Of a stretch of 51,495 nucleotides of DNA, positions 17,996 through 26,279 are shown piece by piece. Position numbers and translations under genes: made by a program. The stretch is from positions 1 through 51,495 of IMG/VR virus record IMGVR_UViG_3300031772_003178. One strand, given 5' to 3'. Every line of letters begins with the position of its first letter. The first letter of the stretch is position 1. The notes under the pieces are model-generated. The model saw nothing but the letters and a program-made list of their open reading frames with translations, was not told the origin of the DNA and searched no databases. Origin of the DNA: a virus.

Positions 17996-18876
17996 ACAAG
18001 AGTCTCCATGCGAGCGATCATTTCTGCTGCTCGATGTTGTGGAAGATGTGATCTCTTAATCTCATCCAGAAGAGCAGCACCAGCGACATTCCTCAACGAT
18101 TCATTATCAAGAAGCAATCTCGCCGTGCTCATGAGCTCACGTTCATTGCTAAATTGATAGAACCCTTTCAGTGTTGAGTCGTTCAAAATTTTGTTAGAGA
18201 GAACACATGCTCCCGTTAGACCTGCCTCGAAATGTCTACATTGATAACCATACCCAGTTCCAAATGGCTGTCCAACGTCAGTCGCGTGATTGAGTACAAT
18301 CTTTGATCGATTATAGATCTGGTTCAATTTTTCGATATTGTAGAGATCTGTCACCGCAAGAATCTGAAACCCTGTAGCTCTTAGCAATCGAACCATCTCT
18401 ACGCGAGATTTATGGCTCTCACCGGTCGTTAAGCTTCCAATGAATGTAAGATCGATATCTTTGATTGTCCCTGGAATAACACGATAAAGGTCATCGTCGG
18501 CCGTCAACAAGAGTTTACTAGCACTTGTATAGCCGTATGATAAAGCAAGACTTGCACCATCATCGTCGAACGTGAACGCGTGATTACAATACTCAAGCAT
18601 ATCGACCATCATCTTACGAATGTGTGGAAATCTGAGATCGTCTGGTTGATAAAGAACTTTGAGACCCTTGCAGCGCTTGAGATCTTTCCAGTAATCTCCC
18701 TCTATCCACTTGAAAACGATCGTTACGTCTGCGTCGTAATCCCAAACCTGATCTGGAAAACTGGTGTCAATCGTTGTGATCTGATGTCCACCAATTCGAT
18801 CAAAACCCTTTTTGAAAGCCAATTCAGTGCCAAAGGGAAAATTTCTAATAAAAGCGCCGACAATATTAATTTTCAT
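17992..18876 (-). CDS. CgeB-like glycosyltransferase (294 aa)
   Basis: This is a short GT-B protein resembling the CgeB/Glyco_trans_1_2 group. Visible parts are an N-terminal domain with VWDYDADVTIVFKWIEGDYW, a central KVLYQPDDLRFP, a DLTFIGSLTTGESH segment at about 151-164, and QCRHFEAGLTGACVLSN at about 221-237. Members modify spore, capsule or phage surface glycans. It sits among other transferases. GGAGTGTT directly precedes the ATG. Confidence 0.7.
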   Translation of the reverse strand: MKINIVGAFIRNFPFGTELAFKKGFDRIGGHQITTIDTSFPDQVWDYDADVTIVFKWIEGDYWKDLKRCKGLKVLYQPDDLRFPHIRKMMVDMLEYCNHAFTFDDDGASLALSYGYTSASKLLLTADDDLYRVIPGTIKDIDLTFIGSLTTGESHKSRVEMVRLLRATGFQILAVTDLYNIEKLNQIYNRSKIVLNHATDVGQPFGTGYGYQCRHFEAGLTGACVLSNKILNDSTLKGFYQFSNERELMSTARLLLDNESLRNVAGAALLDEIKRSHLPQHRAAEMIARMETLV

Positions 18877-18893
18877 AACACTCCAGACAAATA

Positions 18894-19268
18894 TCAGTCG
18901 CCTTTTTTAACTCTGTACGAGTCTGTCTCCTCATGCTTCGTCGAGAATTCTATAATTTCAGCACCTGTGGCCCCTGCGATTATCTGATGTACTTGGCCAC
19001 GCGGGATCTTGATTGAATCACCGGCAAATAGATATTCGTCGTACTCTTTTCCTGTTTCTGGATCAATAAACAAGATCGTTGCGGCTCCTGATTGGAGATA
19101 CATCGTCTCTAGTTTATCGATATGAAAATGAAGTGAACACCGTTTGTTTGGATCGATAAGAAGAACCTTTCCACAATAGTCGGACAGATTTTCGATCCAA
19201 TACTCAACTCCCCAACCCCGCTGGTGTGTATATGTTTCCCGGAATGTCGTCTTTTTTATTTGAGCCAT
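18894..19268 (-). CDS. Sugar-binding cupin, mannose-6-P isomerase C-terminal type (124 aa)
   Basis: A cupin barrel is indicated by HFHIDKLETMYLQSG (metal-binding H-x-H plus E) and IPRGQVHQIIAG (second histidine). This is the pattern of the C-terminal cupin of mannose-6-phosphate isomerases or of standalone sugar cupins. It probably isomerises or stabilises a sugar phosphate. It overlaps the transaldolase gene by 13 bases. Confidence 0.7.
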   Translation of the reverse strand: MAQIKKTTFRETYTHQRGWGVEYWIENLSDYCGKVLLIDPNKRCSLHFHIDKLETMYLQSGAATILFIDPETGKEYDEYLFAGDSIKIPRGQVHQIIAGATGAEIIEFSTKHEETDSYRVKKGD

Positions 19269-19969
19269 TTATCGATGTCTCCCTGAAACTGTTTAATAGC
19301 AAGATCTGTTTGAGGGTGTTCGGACATTTCTTGAATCACCTTTTCGCTGGCGGTTACAAACTGTGCACCGGCTTCCCAGCATAGAAGAACATCAATCGGT
19401 TTCCTGATGCTGCCACAGATTATTGCCGTTCCAGATTGAACGGTCACCCCTTCGATTACAGGTTGGTGATCCATTGTTCCCTGAAAATGGTACATCTCTT
19501 CTAGAGGTATACCCCCGCCATCAAGAGCTCGATTGTAGAAGAATGAAACGATTTTGGCGCCGGCATCTGCTGCTAGCTTTGCCTGGGACCACGTAATACA
19601 CGCTGTAGCGTTGACGTTTATGCCATAGTTATTAAGCTTACTAATAACTTCTAGATTGTCTAATGTCACAGGGATCTTAATATACAAGTCAAGATGTTTT
19701 TCAAACGGCATTAAAACGTTCCTGATTTGATCAGCTTGAACAAGCATCTCTGATGGATCTAGGGTGATCACTTCGACGCTTAGATGTCTTGGAGATCTCG
19801 TGCCGCTGCTTGATACGAGGTCTGCGATCTCTCTAAGTCTATCTAGATAGTTTCCCTTCTCTTCCTTCGCCATCAGGCTAGGATTTGTTGTAACGCCAGC
19901 TATACAATCAAGACCCATCATTCTTTGAATTACAGAAAGATTTGCACTGTCTAAGAACAACTTACCCAT
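19256..19969 (-). CDS. Transaldolase / fructose-6-phosphate aldolase family (237 aa)
   Basis: The protein opens with a LFLDSANL strand and CIAGVTTNPSLMAKE, the standard TalC/FSA start. LYIKIPVT near residue 96-103 carries the Schiff-base lysine in KIP. ATACITWSQAKLAADAGA and SFFYNRALDGG follow as in the small transaldolases. A transaldolase can make sedoheptulose 7-phosphate, the entry compound of the heptose pathway, which would feed the HldE-like kinase and transferase nearby. GGAG precedes the ATG. Substrate is inferred. Confidence 0.8.
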   Translation of the reverse strand: MGKLFLDSANLSVIQRMMGLDCIAGVTTNPSLMAKEEKGNYLDRLREIADLVSSSGTRSPRHLSVEVITLDPSEMLVQADQIRNVLMPFEKHLDLYIKIPVTLDNLEVISKLNNYGINVNATACITWSQAKLAADAGAKIVSFFYNRALDGGGIPLEEMYHFQGTMDHQPVIEGVTVQSGTAIICGSIRKPIDVLLCWEAGAQFVTASEKVIQEMSEHPQTDLAIKQFQGDIDKWLK

Positions 19970-20906
19970 TCAATTTCTCCTTTGGCACAATCGTGCCAAG
20001 ATAAGTGGTTGACAATGCAGCCCAATGGTTTGCTAACTGCAGAGAGTCTGTAACGACATATGCGGCGAGGAATGCATCACCTGCTCCACATGTATCGACT
20101 GTCGCAACTTTCTCACCTGGTACCGAGTTCCTTGCGCCGGTAGTCCAAAACTCTGTTGCACCCGCGGGTCCTTCCTTACAAAGGATGCGCTCGGCTTGGA
20201 GCCAGCGCGTTACACTCGTGGTATCAGCCAAGCCTACAAGAGCACGAACTTGAAGCTCTAGCTCGTGCTCATTCATGAAAAATACATCGGCTCCACGATA
20301 CCATTCATAGTTTGAACTGTGTTGAGAACATTGGCTGTCGATAAAGACGGGAACATTTGCTTTCTTGCATTCTTGAACGATGTATTTTGCAAGCAATTCG
20401 TCAATCACGCCATGACGATTATCACAAATAACAACTTTCTTAGCGGAAGATAGAAGTTCATGAAATTGAATTATTAAGCGTTTTCTAACCGCATCATCAA
20501 GTTGAACTGTATTACGAACGTCATATTGAAGAATTTTATAGCCTCCTACGAAATTTCTGATCTTGCGAGTTGTTTGCCACTGTACAACTCGAATAGGTTC
20601 ACAAAAGAAACGTTCCGCCTCATCTGAATCAAGAAAATCTCCTACATCTCCCGCGAATGGATCGCTCGAATCACAGATCAGACTAAATAGCGATTTCTCA
20701 TTTGAACCAATGACTGTTATCAGATCTACCTGGGCTCCGAGTCTTAGAAGATGGCGAACAACGAGACCAGCACCGCCAATAAATGTCTCTTGTTTTTGGA
20801 GATTTGCGACGATCGTTGGAGTCTCAGCTGAGAGTCCTAGTGGTTTGCCATAATTGTATTCGTCGATAATGACGTCACCAATTACAAGAACCCGATCTCT
20901 TCTCAT
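19962..20906 (-). CDS. Second PfkB-family sugar kinase, HldE domain-1-like (314 aa)
   Basis: The start MRRDRVLVIGDVIIDEYNYG followed by ETFIGGAGLVVRHLLRLGA matches the RfaE/HldE kinase family. DTCGAGDAFLAAYVV near residue 285-299 is the GAGD catalytic motif in its normal form. I chose the ATG at 20906, preceded by GGAGGAG; a longer frame would overlap the RpiB gene. It is the paralogue of the kinase at 12790-13689 and differs strongly from it, so the two probably have different substrates. Confidence 0.75.
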   Translation of the reverse strand: MRRDRVLVIGDVIIDEYNYGKPLGLSAETPTIVANLQKQETFIGGAGLVVRHLLRLGAQVDLITVIGSNEKSLFSLICDSSDPFAGDVGDFLDSDEAERFFCEPIRVVQWQTTRKIRNFVGGYKILQYDVRNTVQLDDAVRKRLIIQFHELLSSAKKVVICDNRHGVIDELLAKYIVQECKKANVPVFIDSQCSQHSSNYEWYRGADVFFMNEHELELQVRALVGLADTTSVTRWLQAERILCKEGPAGATEFWTTGARNSVPGEKVATVDTCGAGDAFLAAYVVTDSLQLANHWAALSTTYLGTIVPKEKLNG

Positions 20907-21337
20907 AACTCCTCCAACTTCTTCACGCGTTCTAAGTGACGTCCTTCGCCAAACGAAGTTGTTAAGAATGATCGCACGATAAGCTCCATTTGGTCCAATG
21001 ACGTTCTCCATTGACCCAATACAAGAACATTCGCATCGTTATGTTCTCGCGCAAGAATTGCCGTTGCCTTGTCAGTTACAATGGCCGCTCTGATCCCTTT
21101 GAATCTATTCGCGGCGATACTCATGCCAGTTCCGGTACCACAGATCAGAATACCGAACGAGTCTTGCGTTCCAAGAACACTCGTACAAAGACTCCTTGCC
21201 TTGTCTGGATAGTCAACCTTTCCATCCGATTCTTTTGGACCAAGATCTACGATGTCAATGATACCTGAGCATGTGCGAATGATATACGCACGCGCCGCAT
21301 TTCCATTGTGATCAGATGCGATGAAAACGCGTTTCAT
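20903..21337 (-). CDS. rpiB: Ribose-5-phosphate isomerase B family (144 aa)
   Basis: The sequence FIASDHNGNAARA, DYPDKARSLC, LICGTGTGMSIAANRFKGIRAA and HNDANVLVLG match RpiB/LacAB. The Cys in ICGTG is the usual catalytic base and the Asp-His of SDHNG bind the phosphate end. The family interconverts aldose and ketose phosphates; here it may supply ribose, or act on another sugar phosphate in the heptose-like pathway. It overlaps the aldolase gene upstream and the kinase gene downstream by 4 bases each. Confidence 0.85.
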   Translation of the reverse strand: MKRVFIASDHNGNAARAYIIRTCSGIIDIVDLGPKESDGKVDYPDKARSLCTSVLGTQDSFGILICGTGTGMSIAANRFKGIRAAIVTDKATAILAREHNDANVLVLGQWRTSLDQMELIVRSFLTTSFGEGRHLERVKKLEEL

Positions 21338-22008
21338 TTTTGTCCATAAACTGTCTTGAATCTCTTATGCCACTTCTCGACTTCTTCACTATCAAGCGAA
21401 TCATGATATCCAGCAATTTGTAATGTAAGATGAGTTTTCTTAGCGATTTCTTCTGCAACGATAGCGTGTTTTACTGCATCATATAAAGCGTCATTTGAAT
21501 CTAGATATCCAAACGATAAGAGACCATGGCTCTCCAAAAGAATAACAGATTCGCTATTTACTGGAACTTCGCCACCCCATGTTGAAAAATCTGCATATGC
21601 AAGACATGGGATCCATTTGCCAAAATAATCTGCATGTTCGGTACAAAGAACTTCGATCGGGCGGCGTGCCATTGCAAATGCGGTTGCATATGTAGAATGT
21701 GTATGACAGATTGCAGCAAGGTGCTTATTATTCCTGTACATGTACCAATGATGTGCGGTATCTACCGATGGGTTACGATTATCACTAGGTGAGACAGTAA
21801 ACCCCCCTTCGTCAAAATAAACAATGACTGGATCTGGATCATCTGAATACTCGGCGCCACTCGGCTTAATCAACATCGTCTTAGACGAGGCATTCTCGGG
21901 ACGAACAAGAACAGAAATGTTTCCGTGCGAATCACGAGCGTCTGATCGTTCTGCGAGAAACTTACATGCTTTGTTAAAAACTTTATATCCTTCAAGTAGA
22001 CTTAACAT
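21334..22008 (-). CDS. Class II aldolase / AraD-FucA family protein (224 aa)
   Basis: The fold is shown by SDARDSHGNISVLV (about 22-35), the metal-binding HTHSTYATAFAM near residue 107-118, and a third region around ESHGLLSFG (about 168-176). The family includes L-ribulose-5-phosphate 4-epimerase and fuculose aldolase. It would cleave or epimerise a phosphorylated sugar, together with RpiB and the transaldolase. GAGG at -9 supports the start. Exact substrate unknown. Confidence 0.75.
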   Translation of the reverse strand: MLSLLEGYKVFNKACKFLAERSDARDSHGNISVLVRPENASSKTMLIKPSGAEYSDDPDPVIVYFDEGGFTVSPSDNRNPSVDTAHHWYMYRNNKHLAAICHTHSTYATAFAMARRPIEVLCTEHADYFGKWIPCLAYADFSTWGGEVPVNSESVILLESHGLLSFGYLDSNDALYDAVKHAIVAEEIAKKTHLTLQIAGYHDSLDSEEVEKWHKRFKTVYGQK

Positions 22009-22906
22009 GCAATAACCTCACGATGTCTTCGACACCTACAAAGTCTGCTTGGTCATCCCAATCGACCGCGTACGAATGTTTACCCCACGGGCGACTTTTA
22101 ACAATTGAATCATTCCCCATCATGAAGATGCCGATCGTTGGGTTACCCGCAGCCGCTGCAACGTGCATCATTCCGGTATCATTGCCAATGTAGTAAGCAG
22201 ACTCTGATACGATCCTAAGAGACTCATAAAACGACGATGGAATCTCAATCTTAAGTCTGGCAGCTCGAGCCTTTCTCTTAATTGGTGCAAGTGTCATAGC
22301 TAAGTCTTCCATGTTCCCTGTGGTTATTGTATCATACCCTCTTCCTGAAAGACACTCAATTAAATCGGCAAAGTTATCATTTCCCCAGTGTTTAATCTTC
22401 CAAAATCCTGCGACGTCTTTCTTGTATCCAGTTCCAATGTAAACTCTATTCGCTCTCTTTGGTGGAAGTTGCATGAAAGAGCAATCTGGAATATCACCAC
22501 TATATCCGAGATCACAAGCGTTGTCCATCTGATACTCTATTTCATGTTTCTTCCATGAGATAAGTCCTGTCGTCGATGGATCGGGCCGTGTTCTGCCATC
22601 AATTACTTTTCCTGCGTGAAAATGCGCGTGGTTTATCCAGCGCCCGTCAAAAGGAATCGAAAGAATTGCAAGATCATAATCAGGAGTTGGGACGACTCCA
22701 GGTCCCTCGAGCGCGTGATTAACATAGACCTTCCCTTTGGTTAAGATACCCATCCCAAGGATCTCCTTGGCTCCGAAGTCATCGAGAGTGTCTCCGACCA
22801 GCACGTCAAGGACTTCCACATTGGTCAAGCTCTGAATGGCTTTGATGGTCGGAATTGCCATCACGGCGTTACCGATACCGAAACATTTACAGAACAGAAC
22901 TCTCAT
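21992..22906 (-). CDS. Heptosyltransferase-like glycosyltransferase family 9 (304 aa)
   Basis: MRVLFCKCFGIGNAVMAIPT is the start of GT9 enzymes such as RfaF/RfaC, and SAYYIGNDTGMMHVAAAAG near residue 237-255 is the conserved D-T-G-M-x-H-x-A-A donor-binding motif. GT9 usually transfers heptose from ADP-heptose, which fits the HldE-like genes in this island. I use the ATG at 22906, overlapping the stop of the homing endonuclease gene. No good SD is visible, perhaps because the endonuclease gene was inserted directly before it. Confidence 0.8.
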   Translation of the reverse strand: MRVLFCKCFGIGNAVMAIPTIKAIQSLTNVEVLDVLVGDTLDDFGAKEILGMGILTKGKVYVNHALEGPGVVPTPDYDLAILSIPFDGRWINHAHFHAGKVIDGRTRPDPSTTGLISWKKHEIEYQMDNACDLGYSGDIPDCSFMQLPPKRANRVYIGTGYKKDVAGFWKIKHWGNDNFADLIECLSGRGYDTITTGNMEDLAMTLAPIKRKARAARLKIEIPSSFYESLRIVSESAYYIGNDTGMMHVAAAAGNPTIGIFMMGNDSIVKSRPWGKHSYAVDWDDQADFVGVEDIVRLLHVKST

Positions 22907-23805
22907 ATAAACTCGAAACAAAGTCCATTGATTGTCTTTTTAATTTTTCTATTACAACACTGTCCAACAGTAATTCGTGAAATACCATAAAAGCAAGCGG
23001 TTTCAACCTGCGAGCGAAATATTCTTCCGTCATTTATACATCTAATTTTGCTACCACATTTTTCACGTAAAAGTTCTTTTTGCTCCTCTTTCATCTGCAA
23101 ACCTTTATTTACAGGATTTTTACCAAACATTCCATTATTGCTACCTTTATTCGCTTCACCAATTTTATTACGCGTGATTTCAGATGGATGTTTTCCAAAA
23201 TGAGGATGATTTTCGCCTGACAGCGCTTCGGACATCGCTATACGAGATTCTTCTGTATGTTGTACACCAAAACGCGGGGAAAGAATTCCTCTTCGGCCAT
23301 ACATCGGAGCTAATTTGCCCGTTCGACCAAGTAAGCCATCTCCACCGTCTGTCATGTTCAAAAGTTTATGCCCGAGAGTCCTATATGTTAAAATAAGTTG
23401 TATTTCTGTTTCATTTAATCTACTATTACGTTCATCAAGAGCGGCGAGTTCTAGTCCCGGAAATTCGGCCAATAAAATAATCTCAGGAAATATATTTTGT
23501 TTAACAAGAGAACTCGTCCACACATGAACTGGATATCCATCTCTCAGATATTTTTTATTTTTCCAATGAGAACGTGGTCTTCTTGTTGAATTAGAAGACT
23601 TACCAATATATCTTATTTCATTTGTTCCGGGTTCGCGAAGTCCATAAATTATGTATTTACAGGTTTTATGCAACGAAATAATAGATTTGGATTTCCCAAC
23701 TTCATACAACAGTCGATATACTCGATCTGGTTTTTCGGAGATAAGAAATTCACCCACAATTCCGGCGGCGTTTGATACCCCGCTTCGTCTTTGATCTGTT
23801 GACAT
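22903..23805 (-). CDS. GIY-YIG homing endonuclease with NUMOD repeats (up to 300 aa)
   Basis: The nuclease domain begins near residue 48 with CKYIIYGLREPGTNEIRYIG, carrying the IYG and YIG motifs and the catalytic Arg soon after. NUMOD3-like repeats follow (APMYGRRGILSPRFG, GENHPHFGKHPS, GSNNGMFGKNP), then a C-terminal NUMOD1-like DNA-binding segment with CFYGISRITVGQCCN. The first in-frame ATG is inside the preceding methyltransferase gene and has no clear SD, so the true start is unsure; the recognisable domain begins near 23664. It stands between two glycan genes as a free-standing mobile gene. Confidence 0.75.
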   Translation of the reverse strand: MSTDQRRSGVSNAAGIVGEFLISEKPDRVYRLLYEVGKSKSIISLHKTCKYIIYGLREPGTNEIRYIGKSSNSTRRPRSHWKNKKYLRDGYPVHVWTSSLVKQNIFPEIILLAEFPGLELAALDERNSRLNETEIQLILTYRTLGHKLLNMTDGGDGLLGRTGKLAPMYGRRGILSPRFGVQHTEESRIAMSEALSGENHPHFGKHPSEITRNKIGEANKGSNNGMFGKNPVNKGLQMKEEQKELLREKCGSKIRCINDGRIFRSQVETACFYGISRITVGQCCNRKIKKTINGLCFEFI

Positions 23806-24392
23806 TCATTAAACCCCGCAGAGGTAAATATATCAACTAAGTCTTTTTGGCCAAAAAAGGCTAAATGTCCACCATGATATACTTCATGATCTCCCGAAGT
23901 ATGTGGAAAAACACCTCTATAAACGAGTGATTCAAGATGTTCAAAATACTGAATATTCGGAGTATTAATGAATACCTGTCCACTTGGCTTCAACACGCGA
24001 AAACACTCACGAGCGAAATACTCAGGATCGATGATGTGTTCGATGAAATCAAGGGCCGTGACAACATCAAACCTGCCATCATCGCTTGGAATACCATCCA
24101 TGTCGACATCAGAAATGAGAGTAGTTACAGCTTTGCTCTCTGCCGCAGCAAGATTCTTACGTGAGATGTCAAGAGCAATAGCTTCCTTGAACAGCTCGTC
24201 TTTCTTTACCTGGTAACATAGATCGCCGATCCCGCCTCCAACGTCAAGGAGAGTTCCTCCTGTCCGGATCTTTCCCTGCTTTATGAGTTGAACGCATCGA
24301 TTCACGCGACCATTGTCACCGATATAAGTATTGAAATCTTTTGGCTGACTCTTTCGAGAAGCCATCCGATCATAGAGTCCTTGCTTGTCCAT
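23649..24392 (-). CDS. Class I SAM methyltransferase (247 aa)
   Basis: GGTLLDVGGGIGDLCYQV is SAM motif I, DVVTALDFIEHI is motif II/III and CFRVLKPSGQVFINTPN the later motif. The C-terminal part is typical of sugar or small-molecule methyltransferases. I start it at the ATG at 24392, which overlaps the upstream stop and follows CGGAGAG; the longer frame adds 14 residues. The endonuclease frame overlaps its last 157 bases. Confidence 0.75.
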   Translation of the reverse strand: MDKQGLYDRMASRKSQPKDFNTYIGDNGRVNRCVQLIKQGKIRTGGTLLDVGGGIGDLCYQVKKDELFKEAIALDISRKNLAAAESKAVTTLISDVDMDGIPSDDGRFDVVTALDFIEHIIDPEYFARECFRVLKPSGQVFINTPNIQYFEHLESLVYRGVFPHTSGDHEVYHGGHLAFFGQKDLVDIFTSAGFNECQQIKDEAGYQTPPELWVNFLSPKNQIEYIDCCMKLGNPNLLFRCIKPVNT

Positions 24393-24985
24393 CAACTCTC
24401 CGTCTTTTTGAGGGATGCCGTGTCCTGAAGACAATCGGATCTCTTGATTGCGAATCTATCATGTTCAATCATCTTATGATCGTCACGAGCCTTGTCATAA
24501 GCTTGTTGAATACATTCTTCATATAGATCGTCGAATATGACATAACCCCCACATGTCACCATCGGATAATATGTTTTGAAATCGGCATAAACAGCTTCGA
24601 ACGGATGATGACATCCATCGATGATCAATACATCGATCTTTTCATTCTGAAGCAGTCTGTTCACTTCTGCGACTGTTTCGGGCCAAATAGAACAGCCAAT
24701 CACTAGACTTATATCGAAATCGGTCGTTCTATGTCTAAACGCGTTGATCTTATCGATATCTGCGGGAAGATTTTTTCTTATGTTTCCATCGATGTCCGGG
24801 CGTCCATGGACCATCGGATCAATACAGATAACTCGGTTAGTGAACCCAGCGAAACGCATAGTACCCTGTCCATCAGCACAACCAATCTCTACAACAAGAG
24901 GATGTCTACCATTTTCTTTATTGAAATCGTTGATACATTGAAGAGCCATTCCGGAAACTTTGCAGTAAATGTTTGGTTCGATCAT
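24392..24985 (-). CDS. Class I methyltransferase-like protein (197 aa)
   Basis: LVVEIGCADGQGTMRFAG is SAM motif I; VICIDPMVHGRPDIDG follows as motif II. LIIDGCHHPFEAVYADF and GGYVIFDDLYEE match the Methyltransf_24/cephalosporin-hydroxylase type. A protein with the same IIDGCHHP signature lies at 35912-36526. Substrate unknown; glycan modification is likely from context. Confidence 0.7.
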   Translation of the reverse strand: MIEPNIYCKVSGMALQCINDFNKENGRHPLVVEIGCADGQGTMRFAGFTNRVICIDPMVHGRPDIDGNIRKNLPADIDKINAFRHRTTDFDISLVIGCSIWPETVAEVNRLLQNEKIDVLIIDGCHHPFEAVYADFKTYYPMVTCGGYVIFDDLYEECIQQAYDKARDDHKMIEHDRFAIKRSDCLQDTASLKKTES

Positions 24986-25644
24986 TTTGTCTCCAGTAGT
25001 GTTTTAAGTTTCGGGATCAATACTCGATATGCCGACACGTACGATGCATGTGGATCAAGATCGTTTTTCTGTTGATGTTCTTTGGACAAAAACCCGTGTG
25101 GTGACATCAATTCATTTGATACAGATATCGTCATCCAGCCTTCTTTTTCTGCCATGGCTCGAATATGCGCATTAAATTGTTCCCAGAAAAACCACAAGCT
25201 TCCATTTCGTAGATTCTCTTTTATTTTGCCACGATAGAATTCTTCTGAGAACGGGACCATCTCAAATAAAATGATCTTACCTTTTACGAGAGGCAAGATT
25301 CTTTGTTTGATGTACTCTCTGTACACATCAATAATGCCATTGATCGTGTCCGTTGGATCCCAACCGCTCATGTGTTTTATCAAATGTTCTCTAAAATCGA
25401 CATCACCTAATACAATGACTACATCCTGCACGTCTTTATCTTGTAGAAATTGGACAAATTTCTCCCGTGCACCTGTCATCGAGTTTGTATTTCTTAACCC
25501 GAAGATTGTCACACCAGTCGTTCCCGCCTTAAATGCTTTGACCGTTAGATCACCAACATCAAAAACGACCTCTTCGTTCGAGGGCATCTCTCTGCCAATG
25601 AAATAACTTACATGACTATTACCAATGACGTGTACCGTCTTCAT
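24982..25644 (-). CDS. SGNH-hydrolase-like protein (220 aa)
   Basis: VHVIGNSHVSYFIG (about residues 4-17) resembles the GDSH/GNSH block-I of SGNH hydrolases, though the usual nucleophile motif is altered. VIVLGDVDFREH resembles block III, and a possible C-terminal D-x-x-H is at LDPHASY. SGNH enzymes remove or add acyl groups on glycans. I chose the ATG at 25644 because it overlaps the upstream stop; a longer frame adds 20 residues. Function only inferred. Confidence 0.55.
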   Translation of the reverse strand: MKTVHVIGNSHVSYFIGREMPSNEEVVFDVGDLTVKAFKAGTTGVTIFGLRNTNSMTGAREKFVQFLQDKDVQDVVIVLGDVDFREHLIKHMSGWDPTDTINGIIDVYREYIKQRILPLVKGKIILFEMVPFSEEFYRGKIKENLRNGSLWFFWEQFNAHIRAMAEKEGWMTISVSNELMSPHGFLSKEHQQKNDLDPHASYVSAYRVLIPKLKTLLETK

Positions 25645-26279
25645 CGAATTTCCAATTTTGAAATGAATTCCTTTAGACTGTCTAGTCCAATATTGAACTC
25701 CCATGTCCAGTGTAAAGTAATGTAAAAATCTCCAATCTGTTCATTCAAAAAAGGAAAACACCCACGCTCCATCATCTCATCTGTGCGCCCATAATGAAGA
25801 GGAGATCGGCTATCATGGACCTTTAAGCCAGCTCCTTCCGCATATATCATTTCACTCATCTCAGTGCCAGGTCCCGTATGGATATCCGTGATGAGACAAT
25901 TCTTTAGCGCGCTGATCGTTTTATAATCAATGACATTGTGCGGAGGAATGTACGATTTTACAATCTTTCTAGAGCTCTGAGTGATGTGATTCAATGATCT
26001 GTGAATGGCATACTCAATGTCATTTTGAGTCTGATATTCCCTGAATTCATTCGGGAACTTTTCATCGTGATTGACTCCGTGTAAAGCAATCTCTATCTCC
26101 CGCAGAGCACCGAGGTGTTCAAGATCCTTGTAAGAAACATGGCATGGTATCACACCAAGTCTATATGTCTTAAATTTTGTAACGATGATATCGTGGAATG
26201 ATTTAAAGTTCTGATAATTGTGTTTCCAAAACTCATCTGGCTTTGTTCCCGGATAATCGTCTACTCGAAGTTTTATCAT
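25641..26279 (-). CDS. Polysaccharide-deacetylase-like protein (212 aa)
   Basis: MIKLRVDDYPG gives the N-terminal Asp-Asp motif, IALHGVNHDE gives H-x-x-x-H, and SYIPPHN resembles later motifs of NodB-type deacetylases, which bind a metal through Asp and two His. It is shorter than many members. Expected reaction: removal of acetyl groups from sugars. GGAGGA at -9 supports the start. Its stop overlaps the SGNH-like gene start. Confidence 0.65.
   Translation of the reverse strand: MIKLRVDDYPGTKPDEFWKHNYQNFKSFHDIIVTKFKTYRLGVIPCHVSYKDLEHLGALREIEIALHGVNHDEKFPNEFREYQTQNDIEYAIHRSLNHITQSSRKIVKSYIPPHNVIDYKTISALKNCLITDIHTGPGTEMSEMIYAEGAGLKVHDSRSPLHYGRTDEMMERGCFPFLNEQIGDFYITLHWTWEFNIGLDSLKEFISKLEIR

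Noticed and set aside
20907-21011. Longer N-terminus for the second sugar kinase
   Set aside because: It overlaps RpiB and the internal ATG has a strong SD and begins the conserved domain.
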